DNA of 64,000 bases. Origin: Bagarius yarrelli (taxonomy: Eukaryota > Chordata > Actinopteri > Siluriformes > Sisoridae). Positions 62,001 to 64,000 of this stretch are shown in pieces (position 1 is the first letter of the stretch; each line of letters opens with the position of its first letter). The stretch is taken from NCBI GenBank assembly GCA_005784505.1, contig VCAZ01000005.1:3212501-3276500 (forward strand). Direction: 5' to 3'. The translations under genes and the position numbers were made by a program. Under the pieces are notes generated by a model that did no database searches, was not told the DNA's origin, and saw nothing but the letters and a program-made list of their open reading frames with translations.

Positions 62001-63011
62001 CATTCATTTTCTTAACTGTTCGTGGACGTCACATTTCTGTCTTCTCCTCCTCAGGACAGTCACAGTATCGTTTTCTTGTGTGATCTGCATATTCATTTTC
62101 CAATGAGCATCCTGGAGAGCATCAGAAAGCACTGTGTGGAGGGCAGACTGGCCTTTGCCCCCATCGTCATGAGGCTGGACTGCGGGAGCTCACCGCTGGA
62201 GCCAGAAGGTACCTTTGCAGTTGTGTAGTTGTAAATTATAATGTTTGCTCAGAAAAGAAATAAGTGCAGAAAGAAAGCAGAAACAGATTTGGATGAGGTT
62301 TCGGTTTAACTGTTGCTTTAACACATAGCTGAATTTTAAACCAGCAAGTTACTAGTCTCATTATACAATTTGTGTATGATTGTGATAGTTTTCTTGGTCA
62401 CCATTTACTTCATTCATTCACTCATTCATTCATTCATTTATTTGCCAACCATTATTCTAATTATTACTTTATTATTTGCATATTTTATAACTCACTTTAT
62501 TTTATTCTAGTCTAGTGGTTAAGGTGTTGGTCTGTTATTCGGAAGACCGGGCTTTGATTCCCAGTACCGCCAAGTTACCACTGCACTTAACCCCTAATTG
62601 CTCAGTTGTATAAATAAAAATAAAATGTAAATCGCTTTGACTAAATGTTAATGTCAATTTTATTTACACTCTATTTTTCTTTTTACTTTAAATTTACTTT
62701 ATTTTTAAATTTATGTAAAAAATGTCAAAAAACTGTAACAGATTTTTTTTTACTACATTATATTAAACATATGTAGTTTAGTGTGTATGTGACTAATAAA
62801 GAACCTTGAACCTAAAGTAACATTAGGTATGTGGTTAGAGTTGAAATTCCTAAGCAGGTTTGTTTTTCTTCCCTGTTTTTGCAGGTTACTGGGAGGTCAA
62901 TGGCTTCGGATTGTTTGGAATATATAAATCAGATTTTGATAAGATAGGTGGAATGAACACTGAGGAATTTAAGGACCGTTGGGGAGGAGAGGACTGGGAG
63001 TTCTTGGACAG
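21799..63011 (+). CDS. b4galnt4: Beta-1,4-N-acetylgalactosaminyltransferase, B4GALNT4-like (17 internal coding exons; both ends outside window)
   Basis: Join of 21799-21903, 29968-30063, 31587-31677, 31982-32082, 32803-32870, 41727-41805, 47080-47146, 50867-51010, 55927-56036, 56769-56869, 56983-57056, 57458-58667, 59970-60319, 61585-61738, 61900-61972, 62055-62208 and 62885-63011. Every intron has GT-AG ends and every junction keeps frame, giving 1034 codons plus 2 nt. Family knowledge: these type II Golgi enzymes transfer GalNAc from UDP-GalNAc to GlcNAc, making LacdiNAc on N- and O-glycans. Seen here: a PA14-like region at about residues 40-202 (counted from the first residue of E1), a long low-complexity linker at about 346-680, and a CHGN/GT7-type catalytic region from about 690 with DLH at 951-953 and WGGEDW at 1025-1030. 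The motifs YTDESSLKM, WQRTFSV and [18 protein letters not shown] favour B4GALNT4 over B4GALNT3. Teleosts often keep a and b copies, and I cannot say which this is. Signal-anchor exon(s) and the final exon are missing from the window. Confidence 0.93.
22280..22385 (-). repeat. SINE-like repeat, family C (head part)
   Basis: A minus-strand fragment in which the plus strand reads gcaagcacagggagaacatacaaaccccacacagaaaggccc and gggaatcgaacccac, the reverse of the family C head. Confidence 0.75.
22437..22765. mobile_element. 'TGGACACC' family element, fragment (opposite orientation)
   Basis: GAGGAGGTCTGGGGTGCAGTCGGTATTCCAGTTCATTC, then CACTGTCATGCCAGGACAG and GGGACTCGTAGTTCCAGTAAAAAG are the reverse-orientation body of the family seen at 14843. 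Confidence 0.7.
22999..23181 (-). repeat. tRNA-derived SINE, family B
   Basis: The plus strand shows the tail first (tttggcagactctcttatccatagcgac), then gagcaattgggggttaagggccttgctcaggg, then the head rc (aacaccttaaccactaagccaccacttccc). The head on the minus strand resembles tRNA boxes A and B (GTGGCTTAGTGGTTAAGG; box B degraded). Confidence 0.85.
23439..23625 (+). repeat. tRNA-derived SINE, family B
   Basis: A plus-strand copy with head GGAAGTGGTAGCACAGTTGTTAACG, box-B-like GGTTTCGATTCCCAGC, body GTTGGGCCCCTTAACCCCTAATTGC and a decayed tail TAAGTCTCTCTGGATCAGGGTGTCTGC. Confidence 0.85.
23722..23880. mobile_element. 'TGGACACC' family element, fragment (opposite orientation)
   Basis: GGTTGTTCACTAGACTGTGATGTAGAGCATGGCTGTTGGAATTTG and GAGGAGGTGTGGGGTGCAGTCAGTGTTCCAG repeat text of the copy at 22437. 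Confidence 0.7.
24220..24425 (+). repeat. SINE-like repeat, family C (3' part)
   Basis: It runs from about CAATCGGTGGTGATTCTAAATTGCCC to GACCCCGAATTAAGGGAATAAGTGGGTATAGAAAATGAATGAATGAATA. The word TTCTCAATCGG occurs at both ends (about 24210 and 24420), a likely target-site duplication of this 5'-truncated insertion. Confidence 0.85.
24600..24980. mobile_element. Probable MITE
   Basis: TATACTACATTTAAGTACATACTTCC on the left and CATACTATATAGAATGGAAGTATGTGATATCGGAC on the right are inverted similarities. The interior is AT-rich and non-coding. Confidence 0.5.
26300..27150. repeat. AT-rich repeat region with 'acttaagtaaaag' type sequence
   Basis: Segments such as TACTTGAGTAAAAGTTTTTAAGTATG (about 26362) and GAATACTTAAGTACTTAC (27086), the short repeat GAACGTTTCGGTCTGAAAACGTTTCGGTCCTGAAAACG (26755-26792), and a (TA)9 run at 27043. 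Probably one or more DNA elements. I cannot assign the family. Confidence 0.4.
27315..27600 (+). repeat. tRNA-derived SINE, family A (full, with internal head duplication)
   Basis: The head GGTAGTGGTGGCTCAAATGGTTAAGGCGCTGAG is followed by two tandem copies of a segment reading TTGTTGA.CTGAAGACCTG...AAGCCCCAC, then the family A body and tail ending near AAGAAAATAAAG. The duplication of the box-B region distinguishes this copy from that at 52315. Confidence 0.8.
28880..29640. other. Repeat-poor intronic stretch, possible conserved non-coding element
   Basis: No mobile element or coding exon was recognised in this part of the intron between E1 and E2. The composition is unusually GC-rich near 28985-29160 (ggctgcggcggggacgtgg, cctgctcggggtaagtgg). 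It sits 330 bases upstream of E2. Confidence 0.3.
29968..30063 (+). CDS. b4galnt4: b4galnt4 E2 (start of PA14-like domain)
   Basis: This 96-nt exon encodes 32 residues, phase 0 at both ends, with acceptor tctttgcag and donor gtgagt. It carries [19 protein letters not shown] followed by LHFPLYPH, the highly conserved entry into the PA14-like domain of B4GALNT3/4. Confidence 0.95.
30165..30515. mobile_element. 'TGGACACC' family element (opposite orientation)
   Basis: It starts near GGACACCTCACCAGCACA, then GACCTCTATGTCAGGTAAGGAGTG, TTCAGTTCATCCCAAAGGTGTTTG, CCACTCCATCCATAAAACACCATGTC and GTGCACTGGGGCATTGTCATGCGGGAACAGTG. It is followed by an ATCT/AGAT palindrome. Confidence 0.7.
30551..30598. 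repeat. ATCT/AGAT inverted microsatellite
   Basis: About 26 bases of (ATCT)n are followed immediately by the complementary (AGAT)n, forming a near-perfect 48-base palindrome centred on CTATAG. Confidence 0.95.
30885..31090. repeat. 'Two-arm' hAT-like interspersed repeat, fragment
   Basis: TAGTGGTCCCCAAACTTTTTCTGCCACACCCCCATTAAG is a well-known fish repeat start. A similar start occurs at 50338 (agcggtacccgaactatttataataagccccc). Confidence 0.55.
31587..31677 (+). CDS. b4galnt4: b4galnt4 E3 (PA14-like domain)
   Basis: This 91-nt exon encodes 30 residues plus one base, starting [10 protein letters not shown] and including [15 protein letters not shown]. The acceptor is ctgcag. The donor gtttgt is weak (no purine at +3), but the frame join with E4 restores the conserved DGDFQF. 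Confidence 0.94.
31678..31981 (+). other. Intron between E3 and E4
   Basis: A 304-base intron with nothing recognisable beyond its splice sites. Confidence 0.9.
31982..32082 (+). CDS. b4galnt4: b4galnt4 E4 (PA14-like domain)
   Basis: This 101-nt exon completes the split Gly codon and encodes [18 protein letters not shown] and then LLAYVGK. The SSDDNSELW segment is the PA14 signature strand-loop. Acceptor ttttttacag, donor gtgggt. The preceding intron is only 304 nt. Confidence 0.95.
32236..32340 (-). repeat. DIRS-derived fragment, inverted relative to 33653-33756
   Basis: The plus strand ATCTGCCTTCCACGCCCCTCTGGGTGGTCAGTTGCTGGG... is the reverse complement of 33653-33756 with only about four mismatches that I can count. 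It lies 460 bases upstream of E5. Confidence 0.85.
32414..32473. repeat. Compound A(n)-(TA)n-(CA)n microsatellite
   Basis: A poly-A run of 13 passes into about 13 TA units and then CACACACAC. (AAT)n follows at 32538-32560. Confidence 0.92.
32803..32870 (+). CDS. b4galnt4: b4galnt4 E5 (PA14-like domain)
   Basis: This 68-nt exon encodes [17 protein letters not shown] and TSKAV, plus two bases of a His codon completed in E6. Acceptor tttctctgcag, donor gtgagt. It is flanked on both sides by inverted copies of a DIRS-derived sequence (32236-32340 and 33653-33756). Confidence 0.94.
33045..34210 (-). mobile_element. DIRS-type tyrosine-recombinase retroelement remnant
   Basis: The left part CTTCGGGTTATGTATGTAACCATTATTCCCTGAAG is a common fish element end. 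Minus-strand coding text at 33733-33425 resembles the end of a tyrosine recombinase. A region to about 34210 (gcttcctggagatctattgtagatgtgac and ttcctttacatattgaaggcatc) looks like antisense of the DIRS polyprotein. Boundaries are approximate. A tandem duplication (AAGCAGGTGACATCATTAACCA twice at about 33161-33210) lies near the left end. Confidence 0.6.
33425..33733 (-). pseudogene. Tyrosine recombinase C-terminal fragment (DIRS)
   Basis: The minus-strand peptide reads [20 protein letters not shown], then [20 protein letters not shown] and ends ESRVLSY. The EGIREHSTK segment corresponds to the HxxR box (usually AHSTRG) with the Arg changed to Lys. The downstream Tyr segment seems internally deleted. 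A dead copy. Confidence 0.6.
34925..35075 (-). repeat. tRNA-derived SINE, family A (3' part)
   Basis: A minus-strand fragment with the body (ctatcccatcttagtaagttgggttcagagcgcag and cctggagcaggaagtgttaagggtcttgctcaaggaccc on the plus strand). The tRNA-like head is missing. Confidence 0.75.
36058..36118. repeat. (TG)n / (AG)n microsatellites
   Basis: A TG run at about 36059-36072 and a 38-base AG run at about 36080-36118 with one interruption. An (ATTC)n run follows at 36187-36223. Confidence 0.92.
37560..37860. repeat. Probable interspersed repeat, family unknown
   Basis: AAAGCAGAGGTCAGAGCAAAATCC ... ATGAACATGAATGC ... TGGTGATGGCGCCCTCTGTTGGTGGGAGGGCG... CGTTACAC. The last part ('gcgccctctgttggtgg') is a familiar fish repeat end. 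Confidence 0.45.
38978..39008. repeat. (TG)n microsatellite
   Basis: About 12 TG units. Confidence 0.92.
39686..39712. repeat. (GAATA)n microsatellite
   Basis: Five GAATA units. Confidence 0.9.
40392..40575 (+). repeat. tRNA-derived SINE, family B
   Basis: A plus-strand copy with head GGGGAAATGTTAGCTAAGTGGTTAAGG, body GCAAGGCCCTTAACACCCAATTGCTC and tail CTCTGGATAAGGTCATCTGCCAAATGACG. Confidence 0.85.
41130..41450. repeat. Probable interspersed repeat, family unknown
   Basis: A-rich text such as GACAAACGGAGGGC, CTATAAATACACAAGACTAACCAATGGG, ACACAAGACAAAACAGGAAGTAAACACAGG and AATGAACATGAACTC is typical of a common fish repeat. It ends about 280 bases before E6. Confidence 0.45.
41727..41805 (+). 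CDS. b4galnt4: b4galnt4 E6 (PA14-like domain)
   Basis: This 79-nt exon completes the split His codon and encodes [17 protein letters not shown] and then KGSDHVEVG. Acceptor ccttttacag, donor gtaagt. RYYFE.LHKQDD and DHVEVGW (with E7) are nearly invariant in the family. Confidence 0.95.
42935..43045. mobile_element. 'TGGACACC' family element, fragment
   Basis: GGTGTCTTTCCCAAACCTGTGCAACAGAGTTGGAAGCTCATAGTTGTCAAGG and GCTGTAGCATTAAGATTTTTCCTTTACTG match the left quarter of the 14843 copy. Confidence 0.65.
43963..44027. repeat. (AT)32 microsatellite
   Basis: An uninterrupted run of about 65 bases of alternating A and T, self-complementary and able to extrude as a cruciform. Confidence 0.95.
44990..45085. 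repeat. Interspersed repeat fragment ('tagctccaaccctaatcaaacacacctgaacc')
   Basis: CCAAACTTGGTTCTGGAGGGTCG ... TAGCTCCAACCCTAATCAAACACACCTGAACC is one end of a very common fish DNA element. The other end is absent. Confidence 0.65.
47080..47146 (+). CDS. b4galnt4: b4galnt4 E7 (end of PA14-like domain)
   Basis: This 67-nt exon encodes [20 protein letters not shown] then YT plus one base. Acceptor ttctcttttag, donor gtactg. The preceding 200 bases contain no obvious repeat. Confidence 0.94.
47779..48003 (-). repeat. tRNA-derived SINE, family A
   Basis: A minus-strand copy running from the tail (tctttgtcacatagacttaacagcacag on the plus strand) through the body to a degraded head ending near ttagcgcattagccattttt. 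An unrelated SINE of family C lies just downstream, in the same orientation. Confidence 0.75.
48050..48312 (-). repeat. SINE-like repeat, family C
   Basis: A minus-strand copy: cacgcggatctgctgaaatctatcccagctgtctctg, then catacatgtttttggactgtgggaggaaacc, then gggagaacatgcaatctccacgcagaaagaccc on the plus strand. Confidence 0.85.
48478..48860. mobile_element. 'TGGACACC' family element
   Basis: CCCTTGTGCACAAAACCCCTGAGCTCC, GAACAACTTTTGGAATAAACTGGAATGC and GATGTTAGAGTCTGATCTCACTAATAC match the 14843 and 56095 copies. Confidence 0.7.
49465..49492. repeat. (GT)n microsatellite
   Basis: About 11 GT units ending in atatgcatgtg. Confidence 0.9.
49852..49995. repeat. Interspersed repeat ('gggctgcacaatatattg')
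   Basis: TTAGGGCTGCACAATATATTGTTTTAGCATCAACATCGCAACGTGTGCATCTGCAATAGTCACGTCGCAGG is a well-known fish repeat beginning. Only one end is clear. Confidence 0.6.
50338..50480. repeat. hAT-like interspersed repeat, fragment
   Basis: AACAGCGGTACCCGAACTATTTATAATAAGCCCCCC and the C-rich run CCCCCCCACCCCAGGGGACGCAC resemble the repeat at 30885. Confidence 0.5.
50867..51010 (+). CDS. b4galnt4: b4galnt4 E8
   Basis: This 144-nt exon encodes [20 protein letters not shown], a His/Thr-rich stretch, then [14 protein letters not shown]. Acceptor ctcttaccttag, donor gtgagt. [11 protein letters not shown] is invariant in the family. The intervening ACAC-rich segment ([16 protein letters not shown]) looks like a small in-frame expansion of CACACA repeats. 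Confidence 0.93.
51359..51560. mobile_element. 'TGGACACC' family element, fragment
   Basis: It starts ATAGCCAAAAGTTTATGGACACCTTACCAGCACAATGCCC and continues GTTTCACAAACTGTTTCCACAAAAG, then changes into unrelated sequence. Confidence 0.6.
52315..52565 (+). repeat. tRNA-derived SINE, family A (best full-length copy)
   Basis: The head GGCAGTAGTGGCTCAAATGGTTAAG has a box-A-like motif and GGGTTCAAGCCCC is the box-B-like motif. The body then follows, with a tail ending TGACAATGAAGTTGAATATTTATTTT. This copy lies in intron sequence between E8 and E9. Confidence 0.85.
53155..53640. repeat. LINE-3'-UTR-like interspersed repeat with nested tail
   Basis: AGTCAAGTCACCTTTATTTATGTAGAGCTTTTAACAATC is broken by a TTTACATTTACAGCATTTGCAGACACTCTTGTCCAGAGCGACATACAAAAGTAC segment (SINE B / LINE tail) and then resumes GTAGCTTTACAAAATC, GCAAGCCGGAGGCAACAG and GTAGAAACCAGACTCAG. 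Confidence 0.65.
53675..53800 (+). repeat. SINE-like repeat, family C (internally deleted)
   Basis: The head GGTGGCTTAGTGGTTAGCATTGTTGCCTCACAGCAAGATGGTCC is joined almost directly to the 3' tail AAGATGAATGAATGAAATG, so the central part is missing. Confidence 0.8.
55927..56036 (+). CDS. b4galnt4: b4galnt4 E9
   Basis: This 110-nt exon encodes 37 residues including the split Ile codon. It starts [20 protein letters not shown] and ends [12 protein letters not shown]. Acceptor cccgtcttag, donor gtaagt. The Cys in LPSC and the [12 protein letters not shown] join to E10 are conserved. Confidence 0.95.
56095..56498. mobile_element. 'TGGACACC' family element
   Basis: TTTACAAACTGTTTCC, GTGCGCAAAGCCCCTGAGCTC, CCAACATTAGTGCCTAATTTCAATAATATC and GTGTAGAGGTTATTATAG follow the order of the 14843 copy. 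It occupies most of the intron between E9 and E10 together with a family B SINE. Confidence 0.72.
56505..56672 (+). repeat. tRNA-derived SINE, family B
   Basis: A plus-strand copy with head GGTGGGGAAGTGGTGGCCCATGGTTAAGG, box-B-like GTAGGTTCGATTCCCAGC, body GAGCAAGGCCCTTAACCCCCAATTGC and a short tail GTAAGTCGCTCTGGATGATG. It lies 97 bases upstream of E10. Confidence 0.87.
56769..56869 (+). CDS. b4galnt4: b4galnt4 E10
   Basis: This 101-nt exon encodes [20 protein letters not shown], then [13 protein letters not shown] and two bases of Lys. Acceptor atccatttag, donor gtacat. It carries the conserved YPNDxTRLTHME and NKCFYRES motifs. Confidence 0.95.
56983..57056 (+). CDS. b4galnt4: b4galnt4 E11
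   Basis: This 74-nt exon encodes [16 protein letters not shown] and then RPLFFPNPD plus one base. Acceptor tttaaacag, donor gtttgt (weak). [10 protein letters not shown] and F.NPDDFL (with E12) match B4GALNT4. Confidence 0.94.
57057..57457 (+). other. Intron between E11 and E12
   Basis: A 401-base intron without recognisable repeats. The reading frame upstream of E12 is open for 17 codons into the intron. Confidence 0.9.
57458..58667 (+). CDS. b4galnt4: b4galnt4 E12 (1210-nt exon: variable linker and start of catalytic region)
   Basis: This exon encodes about 403 residues. It opens with the acidic [14 protein letters not shown], matching the human DDFL acidic patch. About 300 residues rich in Ser, Lys, Arg, His, Asn and Gln follow, with little recognisable conservation except an island reading KIYLTK ... 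[12 protein letters not shown]. The last ~70 residues become conserved again: [26 protein letters not shown] and NLQL, with an N-glycosylation sequon at about residue 720. Acceptor cattttttag, donor gtgagt. Mammalian B4GALNT4 has a Pro/Ala-rich linker in this place. The linker here is longer and basic-polar. Confidence 0.95.
59283..59460 (-). repeat. tRNA-derived SINE, family B
   Basis: The tail (catttacagttacggcatttggcagattctcttatccagagc on the plus strand) is followed by the body and a decayed head ending cctaccacttccca. It faces the partial plus-strand copy at 59560, about 100 bases away. Confidence 0.82.
59560..59672 (+). repeat. tRNA-derived SINE, family B (head missing)
   Basis: A partial plus-strand copy from CCACTGTTGGGCCCCTGAGCAAGGCCC through the tail CACTCTGGATAAGGGCGTCTTCCAAATGCTGTAAATGTAAATA. 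The tRNA-like part is missing. Confidence 0.82.
59970..60319 (+). CDS. b4galnt4: b4galnt4 E13 (catalytic region)
   Basis: This 350-nt exon encodes [37 protein letters not shown], then a Ser/Thr/Pro-rich insertion ([17 protein letters not shown] and SLSS), then [13 protein letters not shown]. The acceptor sits at the end of a long TC-rich tract (about 59926-59969); donor gtacaa. The Ser-rich block lies where the family is poorly conserved and could be an O-glycosylated loop. Confidence 0.94.
60320..61584 (+). other. Intron between E13 and E14
   Basis: It contains one family B SINE (61205-61392). The rest is unassigned. Confidence 0.9.
61205..61392 (-). repeat. tRNA-derived SINE, family B
   Basis: A well-preserved minus-strand copy: tail (accatttggcagacgcccttatccagagcgacttata on the plus strand), body (aattgggggttaagggctttgctcagggg) and head (ggaaccgaacccgggtcctcaattggtagtccaacaacttaacc). 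It lies 192 bases upstream of E14. Confidence 0.87.
61585..61738 (+). CDS. b4galnt4: b4galnt4 E14 (catalytic region)
   Basis: This 154-nt exon encodes [19 protein letters not shown] and then [19 protein letters not shown]. Acceptor tctctggcag, donor gtgagc. The KNQARWV and [10 protein letters not shown] motifs are diagnostic of the CHGN-like glycosyltransferase fold (nucleotide-sugar binding half). Confidence 0.95.
61900..61972 (+). CDS. b4galnt4: b4galnt4 E15 (catalytic region)
   Basis: This 73-nt exon encodes [18 protein letters not shown] and IGVNTIT. Acceptor gagtgcag, donor gtaagc. GNFERSxGLQ is invariant in B4GALNT3/4. Confidence 0.95.
62055..62208 (+). CDS. b4galnt4: b4galnt4 E16 (catalytic, DxH metal site)
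   Basis: This 154-nt exon encodes [38 protein letters not shown] and [10 protein letters not shown]. The DLH in FLCDLHIHF is the DxD-equivalent Mn2+/UDP-sugar site. Acceptor tcctcctcag, donor gtacct. The preceding intron is only 82 nt. Confidence 0.96.
62209..62884 (+). other. Intron between E16 and E17
   Basis: It contains a CATT repeat (about 62408-62440) and a family B SINE (62510-62660). Confidence 0.9.
62510..62660 (+). repeat. tRNA-derived SINE, family B
   Basis: A plus-strand copy with head CTAGTGGTTAAGGTGTTGGTC, box-B-like GGCTTTGATTCCCAGTACC, body CACTTAACCCCTAATTGCTCAG and a decayed tail. It lies between E16 and E17. Confidence 0.82.
62885..63011 (+). CDS. b4galnt4: b4galnt4 E17 (catalytic, WGGEDW motif)
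   Basis: This 127-nt exon encodes [40 protein letters not shown] and D plus two bases of Arg. Acceptor tttttgcag, donor gtatgg. WGGEDW supplies the catalytic acid/base region of this fold. The C-terminal exon (after LDR) is not found in the remaining 989 bases. Confidence 0.96.
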
Positions 63012-64000
63012 GTATGGAACATTCTCTCTACCAATCTTTTATTCCTTAACATTAACAAGATCAATCATTGTAGGAATTTTTTTTTTTTTTAATCTGAGTA
63101 TTTCTTACCGTTATCTCGAACTCTGTCTCTAATTGGTCTTCTTGTTAGTCCAGTGGTTCATTCAGTACTGACTAAAGTATTATTTATTTCTGACTTAAGT
63201 ATTATTGAATAAATTTATAACTCATTTCAAATGATGCTTGTTTAAGCTGCCAATGTTATTGTTCTTATTGTACTATATAAGGTATGTCCAATGACGGAAT
63301 CTTTAGACTGAGCCCACCCTGACCTCCCTGTGGCCCTAAAGCATCCTACCTAACCTGAGAGAGAGAGAGAAAAAGAGAAAGAAATTAATACAATTTAACA
63401 CTGAAGCCTTTGGGATTTATTTTAGTTACCTACAGCCGGTGCATTTTATAAGCATAGGCACTAGTCTGTGTAAACTGTGTATCTCACATAGTTAATTTAG
63501 CAGTCATTTACACAAATGCGTGCCATCACACCATAATACTGTACTGGTCTGACAGATTTTGCTGCTGGAAAGAAAATGTTTAATTTCATGCACGTGATGT
63601 GGTACATTCGCATTTAGCGATAATCAATTTATTTCATTCTCACTTTTGTCAAGCACAAAGTCACAGGACACACAGTCCTTAAAGTGGTTGGCAGACAGTA
63701 ATTAAGACAGACAGATCGGGAAATTTAACTTGACTGTATTTAGCTGACATTAAACAGAGGAAAGAACACACAATTACCTGATTGCTTTTTGCAGTTCACT
63801 CACATTTATTTTTTTCTCTTTTTGTAATCGAAGCTGTGGGCAGCGTTGAAATGGCCTCACACCCGGGCTCGCCCCCAACCAGTGTCTTTAGCTAAACAGT
63901 AAACGGTGATCATTAAGCTTTAAAGTAGCAAATACTGTTTAAGAGAAATATGTCAAAATCATTCATATGTACCAAAATTCCTGCTGCCACCAGGTGACAC
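63012..64000 (+). other. Intron after E17 (continues beyond window)
   Basis: No exon encoding the expected C-terminal HSKRGMW-type sequence was seen. A (GA)n-rich run lies at about 63358-63382. Nothing else is recognised. Confidence 0.8.

Overview
The window looks like a piece of a teleost fish genome: AT-rich, with vertebrate-type GT-AG introns and a dense mix of fish-style mobile DNA (tRNA-derived SINEs, Tc1-like and Harbinger transposons, L2-like LINEs, a DIRS-type tyrosine-recombinase retroelement, and many microsatellites). The repeat spectrum suggests an otophysan such as a catfish or characin, but that is only an impression. No bacterial features, CRISPR array or operons are present.

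One cellular gene is recognisable, on the + strand: a beta-1,4-N-acetylgalactosaminyltransferase of the B4GALNT3/B4GALNT4 type. By remembered similarity it is closer to B4GALNT4. Seventeen consecutive internal coding exons can be placed (called E1-E17 here) between 21799 and 63011. They total 3104 nt, or 1034 codons plus 2 nt, and every exon-exon junction keeps the reading frame. The exon or exons encoding the cytoplasmic tail and signal anchor were not found, so they probably lie before base 1. The last coding exon lies after base 64000. The predicted order is a stem, a PA14-like domain (E1-E7), a conserved linker with an acidic patch (E8-E11), a very long low-complexity region in one 1210-nt exon (E12), and the GT7/CHGN-type catalytic domain (E13-E17) with its DLH metal site and WGGEDW motif. 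The enzyme would act in the Golgi, adding GalNAc to terminal GlcNAc to form LacdiNAc.

Layout: 1-21798 is intron filled with mobile-element remnants (SINEs; L2-like LINE pieces at about 1065-2175 and 8630-9560; a probable hAT-like element; two interrupted Tc1 copies; a Harbinger remnant at about 9990-11826; a Tc1 solo-TIR element; a 1.2-kb decayed Tc1 ending next to the first exon's acceptor). 21799-32870 holds E1-E5. 32871-56768 holds large introns with E6-E9. 56769-63011 is the compact 3' part with E10-E17. 63012-64000 is intron.

No previously undescribed biological system was found. The most interesting points are a decayed Tc1 transposon whose truncated end lies 28 nt from a splice junction, inverted DIRS-derived and SINE copies that flank exons, and a rapidly diverging giant exon.
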